64,000 bases of DNA from NCBI GenBank assembly GCA_035610365.1, contig CM069433.1, positions 168,346,882 to 168,410,881 of the forward strand, read 5' to 3'. The notes under the pieces are model-generated. The model made no database searches. It saw nothing but the letters and a program-made list of their open reading frames with translations, and was not told the DNA's origin. A program made the translations under genes and the position numbers. Shown here one piece after another: positions 48,621-58,389 of this stretch. The number at the start of each line of letters is the position of its first letter. The first letter of the stretch is position 1. Origin of the DNA: Aquatica leii. Taxonomy: Eukaryota; Arthropoda; Insecta; Coleoptera; Lampyridae.

Positions 48621-48680
48621 TTTTTGGCGATCTACTGAGTCTTCTTTCTTTTCTTCAATAATAATATCAATTCCGGCCAT
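48621..48680 (-). CDS. SAP18: SAP18 exon 1
   Basis: Sixty bases, 20 codons, from ATG at 48680-48678: MAGIDIIIEEKKEDSVDRQK. It ends before a GTAGGC donor (48620-48615). The 49-bp intron joins it in phase 0 to exon 2, giving DRQKVCPFLLRVF across the junction, which is the expected family wording. The acidic/basic N-terminus is variable in the family. The likely promoter is the short stretch between 48681 and the hAT MITE at 48839; no TATA box is evident. Confidence 0.9.
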
Positions 48681-48830
48681 TTCAACGAAAATTAAGGTTA
48701 ACCAATATTTAATTTCGACAACAGCGTCTTTACAGCTATCTTCATTATTGTTGTGAATTCAAATATATAGCGTGATGCAGAAAGTTGTTTGAAATAATCA
48801 ATTCAACCAAGTTTACGCCACTAATAATTG

Positions 48831-49977
48831 TAGTGTAGCAGTGTTGTAACAGATACTTTTTTTCTAGTATCTAGATACAGATACAGATACTTTTCATAAA
48901 TTTTATCTAGATACAGATAAGATACTTTTTCAAAAAAAGTATCTAGATACAGTTACAGATACTTTAAGAGAGTATCTAGATACATGTCAGATACATTTTT
49001 AACAAAATCTTGAAATAAAATTAAAAAAAAGTGTCTATTTGGTTCAGCTAAAAACACAAGAACTGTATCCCAGGCAGCACATTACGTCTCATTGACGTCA
49101 AAATTACAAGACTTCATTAAGACGTGTCAGTGTCGTCATATGACGTCAGTGTGCTGCCTGGGTATTAAACAAAACATTACCTTATCAACCTTAACCACAT
49201 AAAAAAATACAAATTTACAAATAAAGTTTATTTTGTTTTAAAGTTAATAGCATGTTAAATGTCTCGTCATTATATTTCGACGTAGAGTTAATATAGTAAT
49301 AAGCTACTAACACCAAAGAAAAACTAACACTAAAAAGTTTCTCAACTTCTTTGCTCTATTTAAGCTGATGAAGAAATTTAGTGTTGCCAATTGACTGTGT
49401 CGCGATTCCCTGCATAAACTATAAAAGTTCCATAATGACTATAATATTGTACTCGTAGTTCTACAAAGTTGAAATTTGTTTTCTTTTTTTTAAAGTATGA
49501 ATTTGGTTTGATGGCATAAATGCTAACACGTCACATTTCTCAAGTAACACTAGATTATATAAAATGTAGGTTCATACACGGTTTTCCCCAAAATACCACA
49601 ACAGTTTATAATACCCGCAAAATACGCGCAACTACATAAAATCTCTAAATTTGGCAGAATTCCACTAAAATTGGCGACGCTGAAAGAATTGCAGTCATAA
49701 AACACCAAATACAAAGTCTGCAAATTCAAATTGTAATGTACATGATGGACTGACAGAAAAAACTACCATGGTGTTTAGTAAAAAATTTTACTACTAATTT
49801 GTGCAAGAAAAAGTATCTAAGTATCTAAACCACTCAGATACTACGAAAAATGTATCTAGATACAGATACAGTTACATTTTGTCCAGTGTATCTAGATATG
49901 TAACTAGATACTCCAAAAGTATCTAGATACTGTATCTAGATACTTGTATCTAGATACGTCACAACACTGTAGTGTAG
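48831..49977. mobile_element. hAT MITE with 8-bp target duplication TAGTGTAG
   Basis: The element is 48839-49969 (1131 bp) between identical 8-bp direct repeats TAGTGTAG (48831-48838 and 49970-49977). The ends are inverted: CAGTGTTGTAAC on the left and GTCACAACACTG on the right. The 12-bp palindrome GTATCTAGATAC occurs exactly seven times, three near the left end (48867, 48939, 48972) and four near the right end (49852, 49919, 49932, 49946), plus partial copies; such subterminal repeats are typical hAT transposase binding sites. No transposase ORF is recognised. The SAP18 start codon lies only 150 bp away, so the insertion is in its promoter region. Confidence 0.92.
49066..49165. mobile_element. 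94-bp MITE nested in the hAT MITE
   Basis: CCCAGGCAGCACA at 49069 and its complement TGTGCTGCCTGGG ending at 49162 bracket a short segment rich in TGACGTCA-like motifs. TAT flanks it on both sides, which fits a 3-bp target duplication. There is no coding capacity. It sits inside the 1131-bp hAT element, so it is the younger insertion. Confidence 0.75.
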
Positions 49978-50548
49978 GTATTTAAAATTTTACGCTTTTT
50001 TAGTGTTAAATTCTATTTGTAAAATAATTTAGGTTAATGCGTAGAAATTGATGTATTGGCATAACTAGGAAACTAACTTTTTTTAGTTTTAATCTTATGA
50101 TTGGAACAAGAAACATATAATGTGCGATACATTGACAAGTTTGTTTTCATATTACTTCAAAAAATTAGAAGTTAATTTTCAATAGGATTTTATGCTAAAA
50201 TCAAACTTTTGGCTACATAGAACTGAATAATATTAGTTGTTGAATCAAAAAAACCAAATCAGAAAAATGGTTTGAACTGAGAAGTGGCAGTTTTTCAAAA
50301 GTTACCATACCTTTGACACAGAAGTCACTAACAGAAGTTTAAAATGAATTTTTTTCGTACTCAAAATAAAAAACCAAAACCAATCAAAATACTATACATG
50401 ATTTAACGTCAGATATTGATTAATTAAAACCAAAAGATGCAGGAATAAGAAAGCAACAGAAACGTTTGTTTTAAAAGTCTACAGCTAAATTATTCATTAA
50501 TATAAGTAGTTATAGATCGGTCAATGCATTTGTGGAAATACAGTAGAG
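49978..50548. other. Spacer between hAT MITE and gypsy B
   Basis: AT-rich DNA without recognisable features; ends at the putative 5' LTR of gypsy B. Confidence 0.45.
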
Positions 50549-50925
50549 TGTTCTCTGGTGGCATATTCACATTTGAATTGACATTGTTGAACTTACAATG
50601 TTTATACGTTTCCAAAGCCATTTACATACTATTAGTTACATATTGTACCTTTATACCATGAAATTGTTCTGTCATCAAATTTGACTCATGTTACTAACAT
50701 TGTTTATTAATATTGAAACGTTCGAGAAATTATTTTCAAGTTCCAAAACGTTCACCGAAAGTGTTAAACTAAAGTTATCCGAGGACTTTATCTTTGTGTG
50801 ATAGTTCTATATATAAATTAGTGTAAGTGTTTTTATTAAATATTTTTTAATTTAATTAGTTCGTTAGTTATAAACGTGTACATATTTTTAGTTCAAATAA
50901 ATTAGTTTTAATAATAATCGTGACA
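50549..50925 (+). repeat. 5' LTR of gypsy B and adjoining primer-binding site
   Basis: Starts TGTTCTCTGG and ends GTGACA, the usual TG...CA frame of an LTR. It contains AATAAATTAG late in the sequence as a likely poly(A) signal region. The base after the end leads into TGGTTCACAGGTGTGAGG (50927 on), the position and TGG start expected for a tRNA primer-binding site. Support comes from similarity to 39830-40297 and, for its first 100 bp, to 58024-58190. Confidence 0.62.
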
Positions 50926-51130
50926 GTGGTTCACAGGTGTGAGGTTCGCGATTTTTAGTATAAATACCATTAAGTAATTTATAAAAACTCCCGTAATAAA
51001 AACATTGATTGCGTAAATAAACAACACTTTAGTTCGCGCTTCGCGTGTTTGTTTATACTGTGTAAAATTAGTCTGTTTCAGTTCGTTAAAGTACTGTATT
51101 TAAACTTTTTATTCGTGTTATATATAATTT

Positions 51131-51547
51131 ATGCCGGTGACGCGTTTGCAAGCAGTTAAAATGGATTCAAAAATTTTTGAAATTCTTGAATCCATGAATA
51201 AAAACATGGAAGAAAATATAAGAAAAATGAAACAAATGTTTTACGATAATTCACAGAAAATGGAAGAAATTGATGCTAGTATTGGAAATCAAATAAAAAC
51301 TATAGAAGAACAAATACAAACTAGTGTAGAAAACTTGATTAAAACTGTTCAAGAAGAAATGCAAAGCGGTATTTTGAATTTAAGAGAAGCTGTAGAAGAC
51401 AAAATAGAAGAAGTAGAAGACAAATTAGAACAGAAGTTAGAAGAAAATTCAAGAGCTATAGAAGACAAACTAGAGCAAAAATTAAGAGAAAGAATGAAAC
51501 TGTTTGAAGAAAGAATAAATCGAATGAATTGTCACGGCGAAGTCTAG
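51131..51547 (+). pseudogene. Gypsy B gag, N-terminal coiled coil
   Basis: Open for 138 codons from MPVTRLQAVKMDSKIFEI. The whole piece is rich in Glu, Lys and hydrophobic heptads (for example EAVEDKIEEVEDKLEQKLEE), so a long coiled coil is very likely; such starts occur in gag proteins of this gypsy group. It ends with a stop at 51545-51547; the capsid part continues downstream in other frames. The start follows the LTR and leader by about 200 bp. Confidence 0.75.
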
Positions 51548-51589
51548 TGAAGATGTAATAATGAACCATAAGGAAGAAACCACTCACAA

Positions 51590-52151
51590 GTTTAAAGTGA
51601 TACCTCCAAATTTTGATTGTTAAGTTCCATGGTCAACCTATTGCAAGCAGTTTGAAGCCGCAGCTGCAACCAATGGTTAGAGCAACAAGCAGAAAGCGAC
51701 GTCTTTAATAGTGTCCTTACGTGGAGAAGCGCTTGGAATTTTACAAACTGTTCCTGACCACCTGCAAGAAAATTACGAACTTTTAATATCACGTTTGAAA
51801 AGGAGATATGGAAATGCTCATCTTCAACAAGTGTATCAAGTTCAAATTAAAAGTCGGGTTCAGAAAGCTGCCGAAAGTCTTCAAGAGTTTGAGGCTGACA
51901 TCGCCAGATTAACACGGCTTGCGTATCCTACAGTAGCAGATACCTTCTTGGAGCAGTTGGCTATTAAAATCTTTGTAGACGGCCTCCGAGACAACGAAAC
52001 GCAGCAGACTCTCCGGTTAGCTCGACAAAAGACATTGGATGACGATTTGGTGCATGTTTTGGAGTTTGAAGCAACAAAGCAGGCATCGCAACGAGACTCT
52101 GCTGTGCTGCAGAAGTACCCGCGCAGACACGGGAAAGCACGATGCCAGTAA
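51590..52151 (+). pseudogene. Gypsy B gag, capsid part
   Basis: IPPNFD followed by WSTYCKQFEAAAATN with internal stops, then an open frame from 51711: VPDHLQENYELLISRLKRRY, QIKSRVQKAAESLQEFEADI, TRLAYPTVADTFLEQLAIKI and VDGLRDNETQQTLRLARQKT. This is a retrotransposon gag capsid. A Cys-His knuckle cannot be read after it, and the following 200 bp are scrambled, so the nucleocapsid and the protease have been lost or deleted in this copy. Confidence 0.82.
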
Positions 52152-52350
52152 GGATCTGAAATATCAACTTAGATCCTATAACGTTAAAAAAGAAGACCGT
52201 GGTAGGCCAATGCTCGTCAGTATTTCAAATTGGGAGATGCGTGAAATCTAACAAAGAAACGTCGCCGAAAAAGTGACCACAGTATCTATTGGACATTCTT
52301 ACCTCCAAATGCCAAAACCTCAGTCAAGACCAGCTGGCTAAAGTTAAAGT

Positions 52351-53040
52351 TTGATCCAAGAGTATCAAGATGTGTTCGCGCTGGAGAGTGGTTCCAAAGG
52401 AAAAACTAACGCGGTGAAACATAAAATTAATACCGGAGACGCTCGGCCGATACGACAACATCCAGGTAGACTTCCTTTGACGAAAAGAGAAGAAGCCGAA
52501 CAAATAATTATGGATATGGAAAGAGAAGGGGCGATTGAACCTTCAAATAGCCCGTGGGCGTCTCCAGTGGTACTCGTAAAGAAGAAAGATGGATCAACGA
52601 AATTTTGCGTAGGCTACAGACAGCTAAACGACGTAACCAAAAAGGACAGCTACTTTTTACCCAGAATTGACGATACGTTAGACACCCTGTCAGGATCTCA
52701 GTGGATATCTACGTTAGACTTAAAGAGTGGTTACTGGCAAGTAGAATTGGAACCCAAGGATCGTGAAAAAACAGCTTTTACGATTGGAACTGGTTTGTGG
52801 CAGTTTGCTGTGATGCCCTTTGGCTTGTGTAACGTTCTTGCGCGGACTGTCTTGGAAGACGTGCTTGGTTTACCTAGACGACGTGATCGTGTTTGGAAGG
52901 TCGTTTAAAGAACACTTGAACAATTTGAAAGTGTTTCAGCGACTACGTGGGGCAAACTCCAAACTGAGCCCAAAGAGGTGTCATGTATTTAAGAAAGAAG
53001 TGCAATCAATACCTTGGCTACGTCGTATCTAGAGACGGAG
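52351..53040 (+). pseudogene. Gypsy B reverse transcriptase, frameshifted
   Basis: Open from 52351 to 52908 with KHKINTGDARPIRQHPGRLP, EGAIEPSNSPWASPVVLVKK, the FCVGYRQLND block (normally FCVDYR, so one acidic residue is changed), LDLKSGYWQVELEPKD and AVMPFGLCNVLAR. A frameshift near 52870 moves the catalytic box into another frame, where YLDDVIVFGRSFKEHLNNL is intact (about 52872-52930), followed by SKLSPKRCHVFKKEV. The catalytic Asp pair is thus preserved in sequence but no longer in the same frame. Confidence 0.88.
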
Positions 53041-53239
53041 TAAAGGCTGACTCAGACGAAATCCGAGCAGTGCAAGCATGGCCATGACCAATCGACAAAC
53101 ATCAGGTTTGAAGTTTCCTTGAGTTGTGCACCTATTATAGACGGTTTGTACCCGGATTTGCCAATATTGCTAAACCTTTAACAAAATTGACCAAAAAAAA
53201 GCAGAATTTAGATAGAATGAAGACTGGAAAAATGCTTTC

Positions 53240-53430
53240 TATCAACTAAAACAGGCCTTAGTCACGTCACCGATTTTGAGTTATCCAAGAGAAGATGGAA
53301 AATTTGTTTTGGATACGGATGCAATCTGGCCGTAGGCGCGGTCCTTTCGCCGGTTCAAGATAGACAAGAAAAAGTTATCGCGTATTTTAGTAAGGTTTTG
53401 TCAAGTCCATAGAACATTTCTACAAATATT
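53240..53430 (+). pseudogene. Gypsy B RNase H remnant
   Basis: Readable pieces are FVLDTDA, AVGAVLSPVQDRQEKVIAYF and SKVLSS, the start of the RNase H domain of Ty3/gypsy pol, with a frameshift between the first two. Further downstream YEREFLQRT-like wording is degraded. Function would be removal of RNA from the RNA:DNA hybrid. Confidence 0.7.
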
Positions 53431-53531
53431 TGTATGAACGAAAATTTTTACAGAGAACGAACCACGCCGCTTTAGAATAGCTATTGCAGTTCCGTAATCT
53501 AGCAGGACAAATGGCAAGATAGATCGAGAAA

Positions 53532-54700
53532 TTGCAAGAATGTGACCATGACACAGAACACCGTGCCGGAAGCAGTCATCAGAACGCTGATGCCTTGTCC
53601 AGAAGACTATGCCTCCGGAGAACTGCTATGGTTGATGATGAGTGGGAATCTGTTCAGTTGCGTTGCGAACAAGAAAACGATCCTGAAATAAGACTACTCC
53701 TGGACTGGAAAGAAAACGGCCGACTACCAACATTGGAAGAAGTGAGTCCTTTGGGCAGAAACATCAAATCGTACTGGGCGCAGTTGGACTCTTTGATAGT
53801 AGAAGACGGTCTTTTTCTACAGTTGGTAGTGCCAAAGAGCCGTGTGTCAGAAGTGTTGAAGCATCTACACGATAGTATCTCAGGTGGACACTTTGGCATT
53901 AAGAAGACATTGTGGAAAGTTTGAGAACGATTCTACTGGATGAATTGCAAAGAGGACGTCATGAAATGGTGCCGTAACTGCACGGTTTGCGCATCAGGAA
54001 ATGGTTCAGCGAGAAAACGTAAAGCACAATTAAAGCAATACAACGTAGGAAGTTCTTGGAAAGAGTAGCAAGTGACATCGCAGGGCCGTTTCCAGAATCC
54101 AATTCGGGAAATAAATACATCTTGGTGGCGATGGATTATTTCACGAAATGGACGGAGGCTTACGCCATACCCAATCAGGAAGCAGCTACAGTCGCAGACG
54201 TATTAGTAAAGGAGTTTTTCTATCGGTTTGGAGTTTCGTTGGAATTACACTCCGATCAAGGCCGCAACTTTGAGTCTGGGCTGTTTCAAGAAGTTTGCCG
54301 ACTGTTGGGAATTAAGAAAACTAGGACGTCGCCTCTTCATCCTTAATCTGATGGCGTGGTTGAGCGGATGAATCGAACAATGGGAAAATACTTAACCAAA
54401 GTAGTGTCCGAACACTAAAGAGACTGGGATCAGTATTTGCACCTTTTTTTAATGGCATACCGATCATCCGTTCACAAAAGCACAGTCCAAACACCATCCT
54501 GTGTGATGCTGGGTTGCGAAATACTACTGCTATGCGACCTCCTATTTGGCCGAAGCTACAAAGGCAATGAGAGGGCCCCTTTGAAGTCTTGCAGCGTATT
54601 AATGACGTCATATATCGCATCCGAAAACCAACCAGAGGCAAACCAAAAGTGACCCACGTCGATCGTCTAGCCATGTTTGCTGGCGATAACCACAATATGC
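53532..54700 (+). pseudogene. Gypsy B integrase
   Basis: The first piece, 53532-53924, ends RNase H (SHQNADALSRRLC) and holds the His side of the integrase zinc-binding domain (LKHLHDSISGGHFGIKKT), with the Cys side (WCRNCTVCASG-like) beyond a stop. The core is at 54056-54346: VASDIAGPFPES with the first Asp, ALELHSDQGRN-type block (here LELHSDQGRNF) with the second Asp, then after a TAA at 54344-54346 SDGVVERMNRTMGKYL with the Glu. FLMAYRSSVHKST and the C-terminal FEVLQRINDVIYRIRKP / KPKVTHVDRLAMF follow. At least four breaks. Confidence 0.88.
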
Positions 54701-54829
54701 AAGTTCAGATCCGAACCAGAGTAATAAACAGCAGAACTAGAAATCAAATCAAACGAATGGAGTTCGATAAGTTTATAAGCTTATACGCAGGTTCTGGAAA
54801 AATAAGGTTCGGAGTTACCACCGAGGAAC

Positions 54830-55240
54830 AACAAGACCTGTTCCAAACACAAAAAGATTACGCCATGGCACATTGCGTGAGCGAGGATCTTGATATGTCC
54901 AGAGGGGTTGCAATCGTATACAAAAAGAAGTTTGCGCAGCTAGATGAACTACGAAGACAGCAACCGGCAGTCGGAAAAGTTTTTAAACTATGTGGTGACA
55001 GATGTTTTGTTTTTTATCTGGTCACCAAGAATACTCAAGTACTAAGCCGTTATACCAAAATCTGTGGCGGGCATTATGGAATTTCAAGAGAGAAATAAAG
55101 CTCCACCGTGTTAAGAAACTGGCAGTACCCAAGCTTAGTTGTGGCTTAGATCAACTGAATTGGAGGACAGTTCAAAATGTTGGAGGTCGTTTCCCGAGGA
55201 ACAGGCGTTCAAGTGTTGGTCTGTAGGGTCTGTAGTTACA
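54830..55240 (+). pseudogene. Macrodomain (OARD1/Poa1p-like) fused to the gypsy B pol
   Basis: Macrodomains bind ADP-ribose; OARD1-type members remove it from proteins. The open frame 54589-55098 begins as the integrase C-terminus and continues without a stop through a 45-residue linker into DYAMAHCVSEDLDMSRGVAI, VYKKKFAQLDELRRQQPAVG and FVFYLVTKNTQVL. After a +1 shift near 55050 the rest reads NLWRALWNFKREIKLHRVKK, LAVPKLSCGLDQLNWRTVQN, and after another shift EVVSRGTGVQVLVC. Order and spacing match an OARD1-like macrodomain over its full length, including the Lys of the LVTK block and the Asp of CGLDQLNW that correspond to catalytic residues in that family. The GAG loop is changed (MSRGVA). 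This copy is broken. Confidence 0.85.
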
Positions 55241-55244
55241 AACC

Positions 55245-55402
55245 AAAGAGAATATCGGGTCAGGAAAAGTCAATTGACTGTTACTTTTATGGCCAAGGAA
55301 GTTGCCGAAATGGAGAAAGCTGCCGCTATCGCTACGATCCTTTCTACCGGTGTCGTGTTCTTCCACTGCTGAGGAACCCCAAAAGAGCGAAACAACCGCC
55401 TA
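55245..55402 (+). pseudogene. CCCH-like zinc finger downstream of the macrodomain
   Basis: In the frame that ends the macrodomain, KSIDCYFYGQGSCRNGESCR continues to YRYDPF. This is a C-x7-C-x5-C-x3-Y pattern: a CCCH zinc finger (codons of the Cys at 55279, 55303, 55321) whose final His position (55333, TAC) is Tyr, one C-to-T change from His. CCCH fingers usually bind RNA. The frame continues with basic, Pro-rich wording until the TIR element starts at about 55403. The finger appears to be the last part of the extended pol or a separate 3' protein. Confidence 0.6.
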
Positions 55403-58008
55403 ATCCCACAAAACCAAATAGGTTCCATAATAATGCTTTTAGAAGCATAGAGGCAGTATTGATATTACTGAAAGCCTTCCTGTAGCAGTAGAATGGTTTA
55501 TGTTTAGAGATAGGTTTTGACACTCCAGTAGAATGCTGTACAGTTAGTGCTTATAGAGTCCTATTAGACGTTGTACAAAAGCAGGCCAAAGGTAGAAGTT
55601 TTCACGTTCCATTAGAATGCTTTAAAATAGTGCCAATGTAGTACTTTCCTATGTTTTAGAATAGCATGACAAAGTTAACGACTAAAAGGTAATTGATTTG
55701 CATGCTTTTACAGGGTTTTAATAGCATACCATAAGAAACACAAAAAGCATGAAATGATTAGTTTTAAGTCATTTTTATTAAGAAATTTGTACAGTATCTT
55801 TGTCTAAACTATAATAATTTTTAATCAATGGTTTGCGAATTTGTAGTTTGCTGCATCATCCTAATTATTTCATTTTTAATCTCGCTTTGCCATGACGTAG
55901 CCATTGGAACACCTCATTAATAACATCTATAGGAACTCCTTTGAATCAACTTTGGGTTAACTCTATAACAAAATTATGCGTTTAGTTATTTTTATTATCT
56001 ATTATCAGTCGCATGCATTTTCACTAGATTCATATCAAAAATATGTTTCTTTTTATGAATAAAATTAATTTTTTATTACAATGCTTTTTAAGTTTAAGTC
56101 CGCAGGTTGGTCACCCCTGTTCTAAAAAAATAACTGGATGCCAAGTAAAAAATAAACAATAACAATAAAGCGCTAAAACGTGGATAAGCTGAACGTATAA
56201 AAATTGTTTCTTTTTGTACTTACTTTTACTTAAATCAGCAGAATTTCTAATAGCTTTTTCTTCTTTAATTCAGCACAAAAAAAGAACCCATTTACAAATA
56301 TAGACCAAGCCCGAAGTCGTCTTCCTTTCGTAAACGTAAAACTGCATATACCCGTACTTAGAAGTAGCGGTGGCTAGTATTTCCAGTAGCTATTATTTTG
56401 TAACAGTTATTAATACGGAACAATAACAACTTGTTACCAACGTTGTAAAATAACAGTTATTTAATAACAACTTTACAAAAAGCGTTCTTGGTTTTCTTTA
56501 GTATTTTGTTCTTACATTACGTCTGCTACATACTACTATTCCTACCTAACCTAGTACGTACTGTTGAATAACAAATCATAACCCAGAAGATTTATGGTCT
56601 ATGGGATTAACACAAAGTACTCACGAAATAGTTAGTTTTATTTATGTATTTATATTTACTTTTGTGTCAACTTAAAACTTAAATATATATGTATACTACA
56701 AATGTTTTGAAAACTATTACATTCTGTTTTATAATTTATTGCTTCATCCTAAATTGCGTTTTACCAATGATTTTACTAAGAAAACCGCACGTAACTTATG
56801 GTTTTACCATTTTTACAATGCATTAATCAAGTTTTTTATAAAGAAAATAGCACATATTACTCGAATGTTAGGTTAATAGGTATTTAAATTTAAACGCATT
56901 CTTTTTCTAATAAGACAGCTCCCACAGGTGAAACAACCACCTAACAAACGAAGGGCAGATTCCTTGTGTAAGTAATTGCAACATACGTAACATGAACAAA
57001 ATACTATGGAAAGAATGTAAATAAGATTGAAACAAGAATCTTTTTTTAAATAGTAATTAATGACTAACACGTGGATATTGGGTAGGATAGGTATGTCTGT
57101 ACCTACATCTACATATACTCAAATCATACGGATTACGCAATAACAACTGTTACTAAAATAGCTGTTATTCGGAACTGTTACTCCATAGTAATAATAACAA
57201 CTTGTTACTGTTACTGAAAAAAGTAACAGTTCACCATCCCTACTTAGAAGCGTTTCTGGTGAATCAAACTCGGTAGTCGGTACATATTTCGTCACAATTC
57301 TCAGAAATCAAATTATCTTATCTACATTTACAGTATCAAACGCGAATGCATAAGTTTTTTATTGCATACATATCTTTATCAACAAAATTTAGATGTGGGC
57401 GTTTAATCTCTACAGGAAGTTATTTTTGTTTAGGTATTACAATTTAGCAACTTGTACAAACGGTTTTTTCTGATATTAAAAATTATATTTCTTTATCTCA
57501 AATAAAGAACGATTAAACCGATTTTAGAGGTACTAAAACACTAAAAGAATGTTATCATGTTAGTCGTAATACTTGAATTTCAATACATTGTCAAAGTTGC
57601 TATTTGCTATAAACACTTTATTTTTTATATCAATATAGAAGGCCTATAGGAGTGATTTTAAAGGAATCTTTTAAGGTACTTTATGCTCCTTCTATATGCA
57701 TTGTTATAGAATCAATATGGGAACGCCATTATAATGCTACATTTCTAATACTTTAGTGATTCCAATCAACTGCCAATTTTAAGGCTGCTATAAGCACTTC
57801 TTTCTTAAATTAAATATAGTATTCCTATAGAAGTGTTTTTAAAAGAATCTTTTAGAGTACTTTATTCTTCTTATATAGGAATTCTTATAGAATACGTTTT
57901 AAATTAAGTGTGTTATTAGAAGTCCATACACAAACTACTATTGGCATGCTTTAGAAATGAATATTTGGGAATGCTTATCGAACCTACATGGAACTTATGG
58001 TTTTGTGG
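55403..58008. mobile_element. 2.6-kb TIR element inserted in gypsy B
   Basis: The left end ATCCCACAAAACCAAATAGG with TTCCAT and the right end (on the - strand) ATCCCACAAAACCATAAGTT with CCATG are inverted copies. Subterminal parts on both sides carry recurring motifs such as CTATAGAAGTG and AGAATGC; on the right, a roughly 180-bp unit is duplicated (57636-57715 and 57815-57895, sharing CTATA.GAGTG.TTTTAAA). No transposase is recognised. A hAT MITE (56365-57242) and a hAT-like end (CAGGGGTGACCAACCTG on the - strand at 56125-56109) lie inside. The superfamily and target duplication are not clear. Confidence 0.6.
56357..57250. mobile_element. hAT MITE with 8-bp target duplication CTTAGAAG
   Basis: The element spans 56365-57242 (878 bp) between identical repeats CTTAGAAG (56357-56364 and 57243-57250). 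The ends are inverted but imperfect: TAGCGGTGGCTAGTA on the left, GTTCACCATCCCTA on the right. Subterminal blocks of TAACAGTTATT and AACAACTTGTTAC occur on both sides. The interior has no convincing transposase. It is nested inside the 2.6-kb TIR element, itself in gypsy B, so it is a third-level insertion. Confidence 0.88.
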
Positions 58009-58389
58009 GATGGTTCACTTTGTTGGCATTTTCACATTTGCATTGACATTGTTTACCTTACATAAATATTTATACGTTTGGGTTTAGCCTGCGGTTTATT
58101 CAAAACTTATTTGAATTACGGGGGTATATCAGCTTTCAACGTTTCTATCTTTATAGCCATTTACATACAAAATTAGAAACTTAGATTTTTATCAAGCAAA
58201 AATTTAAATTGCGGGTAAGATAATGTCAAAGAGGACTGTTTCTAATTAATCAGAACAACGAACGTTTTTTCGGTAAAACAGCGGAGATTACTAAAAAGCA
58301 GTGGCGGCTGGTCCATAAAGGCTCTAAGACGTGTGCCTCCTAGACGTTCATTAAAAGAAAAAACTGTACAAATTATTAAAAGGTATAAT

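Larger units (their letters stand above)
50549..58200 (+). mobile_element. Ty3/gypsy element B, decayed, with pol-linked macrodomain
   Basis: An LTR retrotransposon in + orientation. The probable 5' LTR is 50549-50925; a primer-binding-like TGGTTCACAGGTG starts at 50927. Gag (51131-52150), RT (52351-53030), RNase H (about 53240-53420), integrase (53532-54700) and a macrodomain with CCCH finger (54840-55340) follow. The element is then interrupted at about 55403 by a 2.6-kb TIR element and resumes at about 58020 with a 3' LTR-like start (TTGGCATTTTCACATTTGCA compares with TGGCATATTCACATTTGAAT in the 5' LTR). Protease and Cys-His box are absent from this copy. Multiple stops and frameshifts make it inactive. 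Confidence 0.82.

Noticed and set aside
56873-57070. 65-codon - strand ORF with several Cys
   Set aside because: Inside the hAT MITE; Cys pattern (CGSC and others) does not fit a BED or other finger, and no homologous block is seen.
58295-58320. AGTGGCGGCTGGTCC as another hAT terminal repeat
   Set aside because: It resembles a hAT end, but no partner repeat or target duplication was found.
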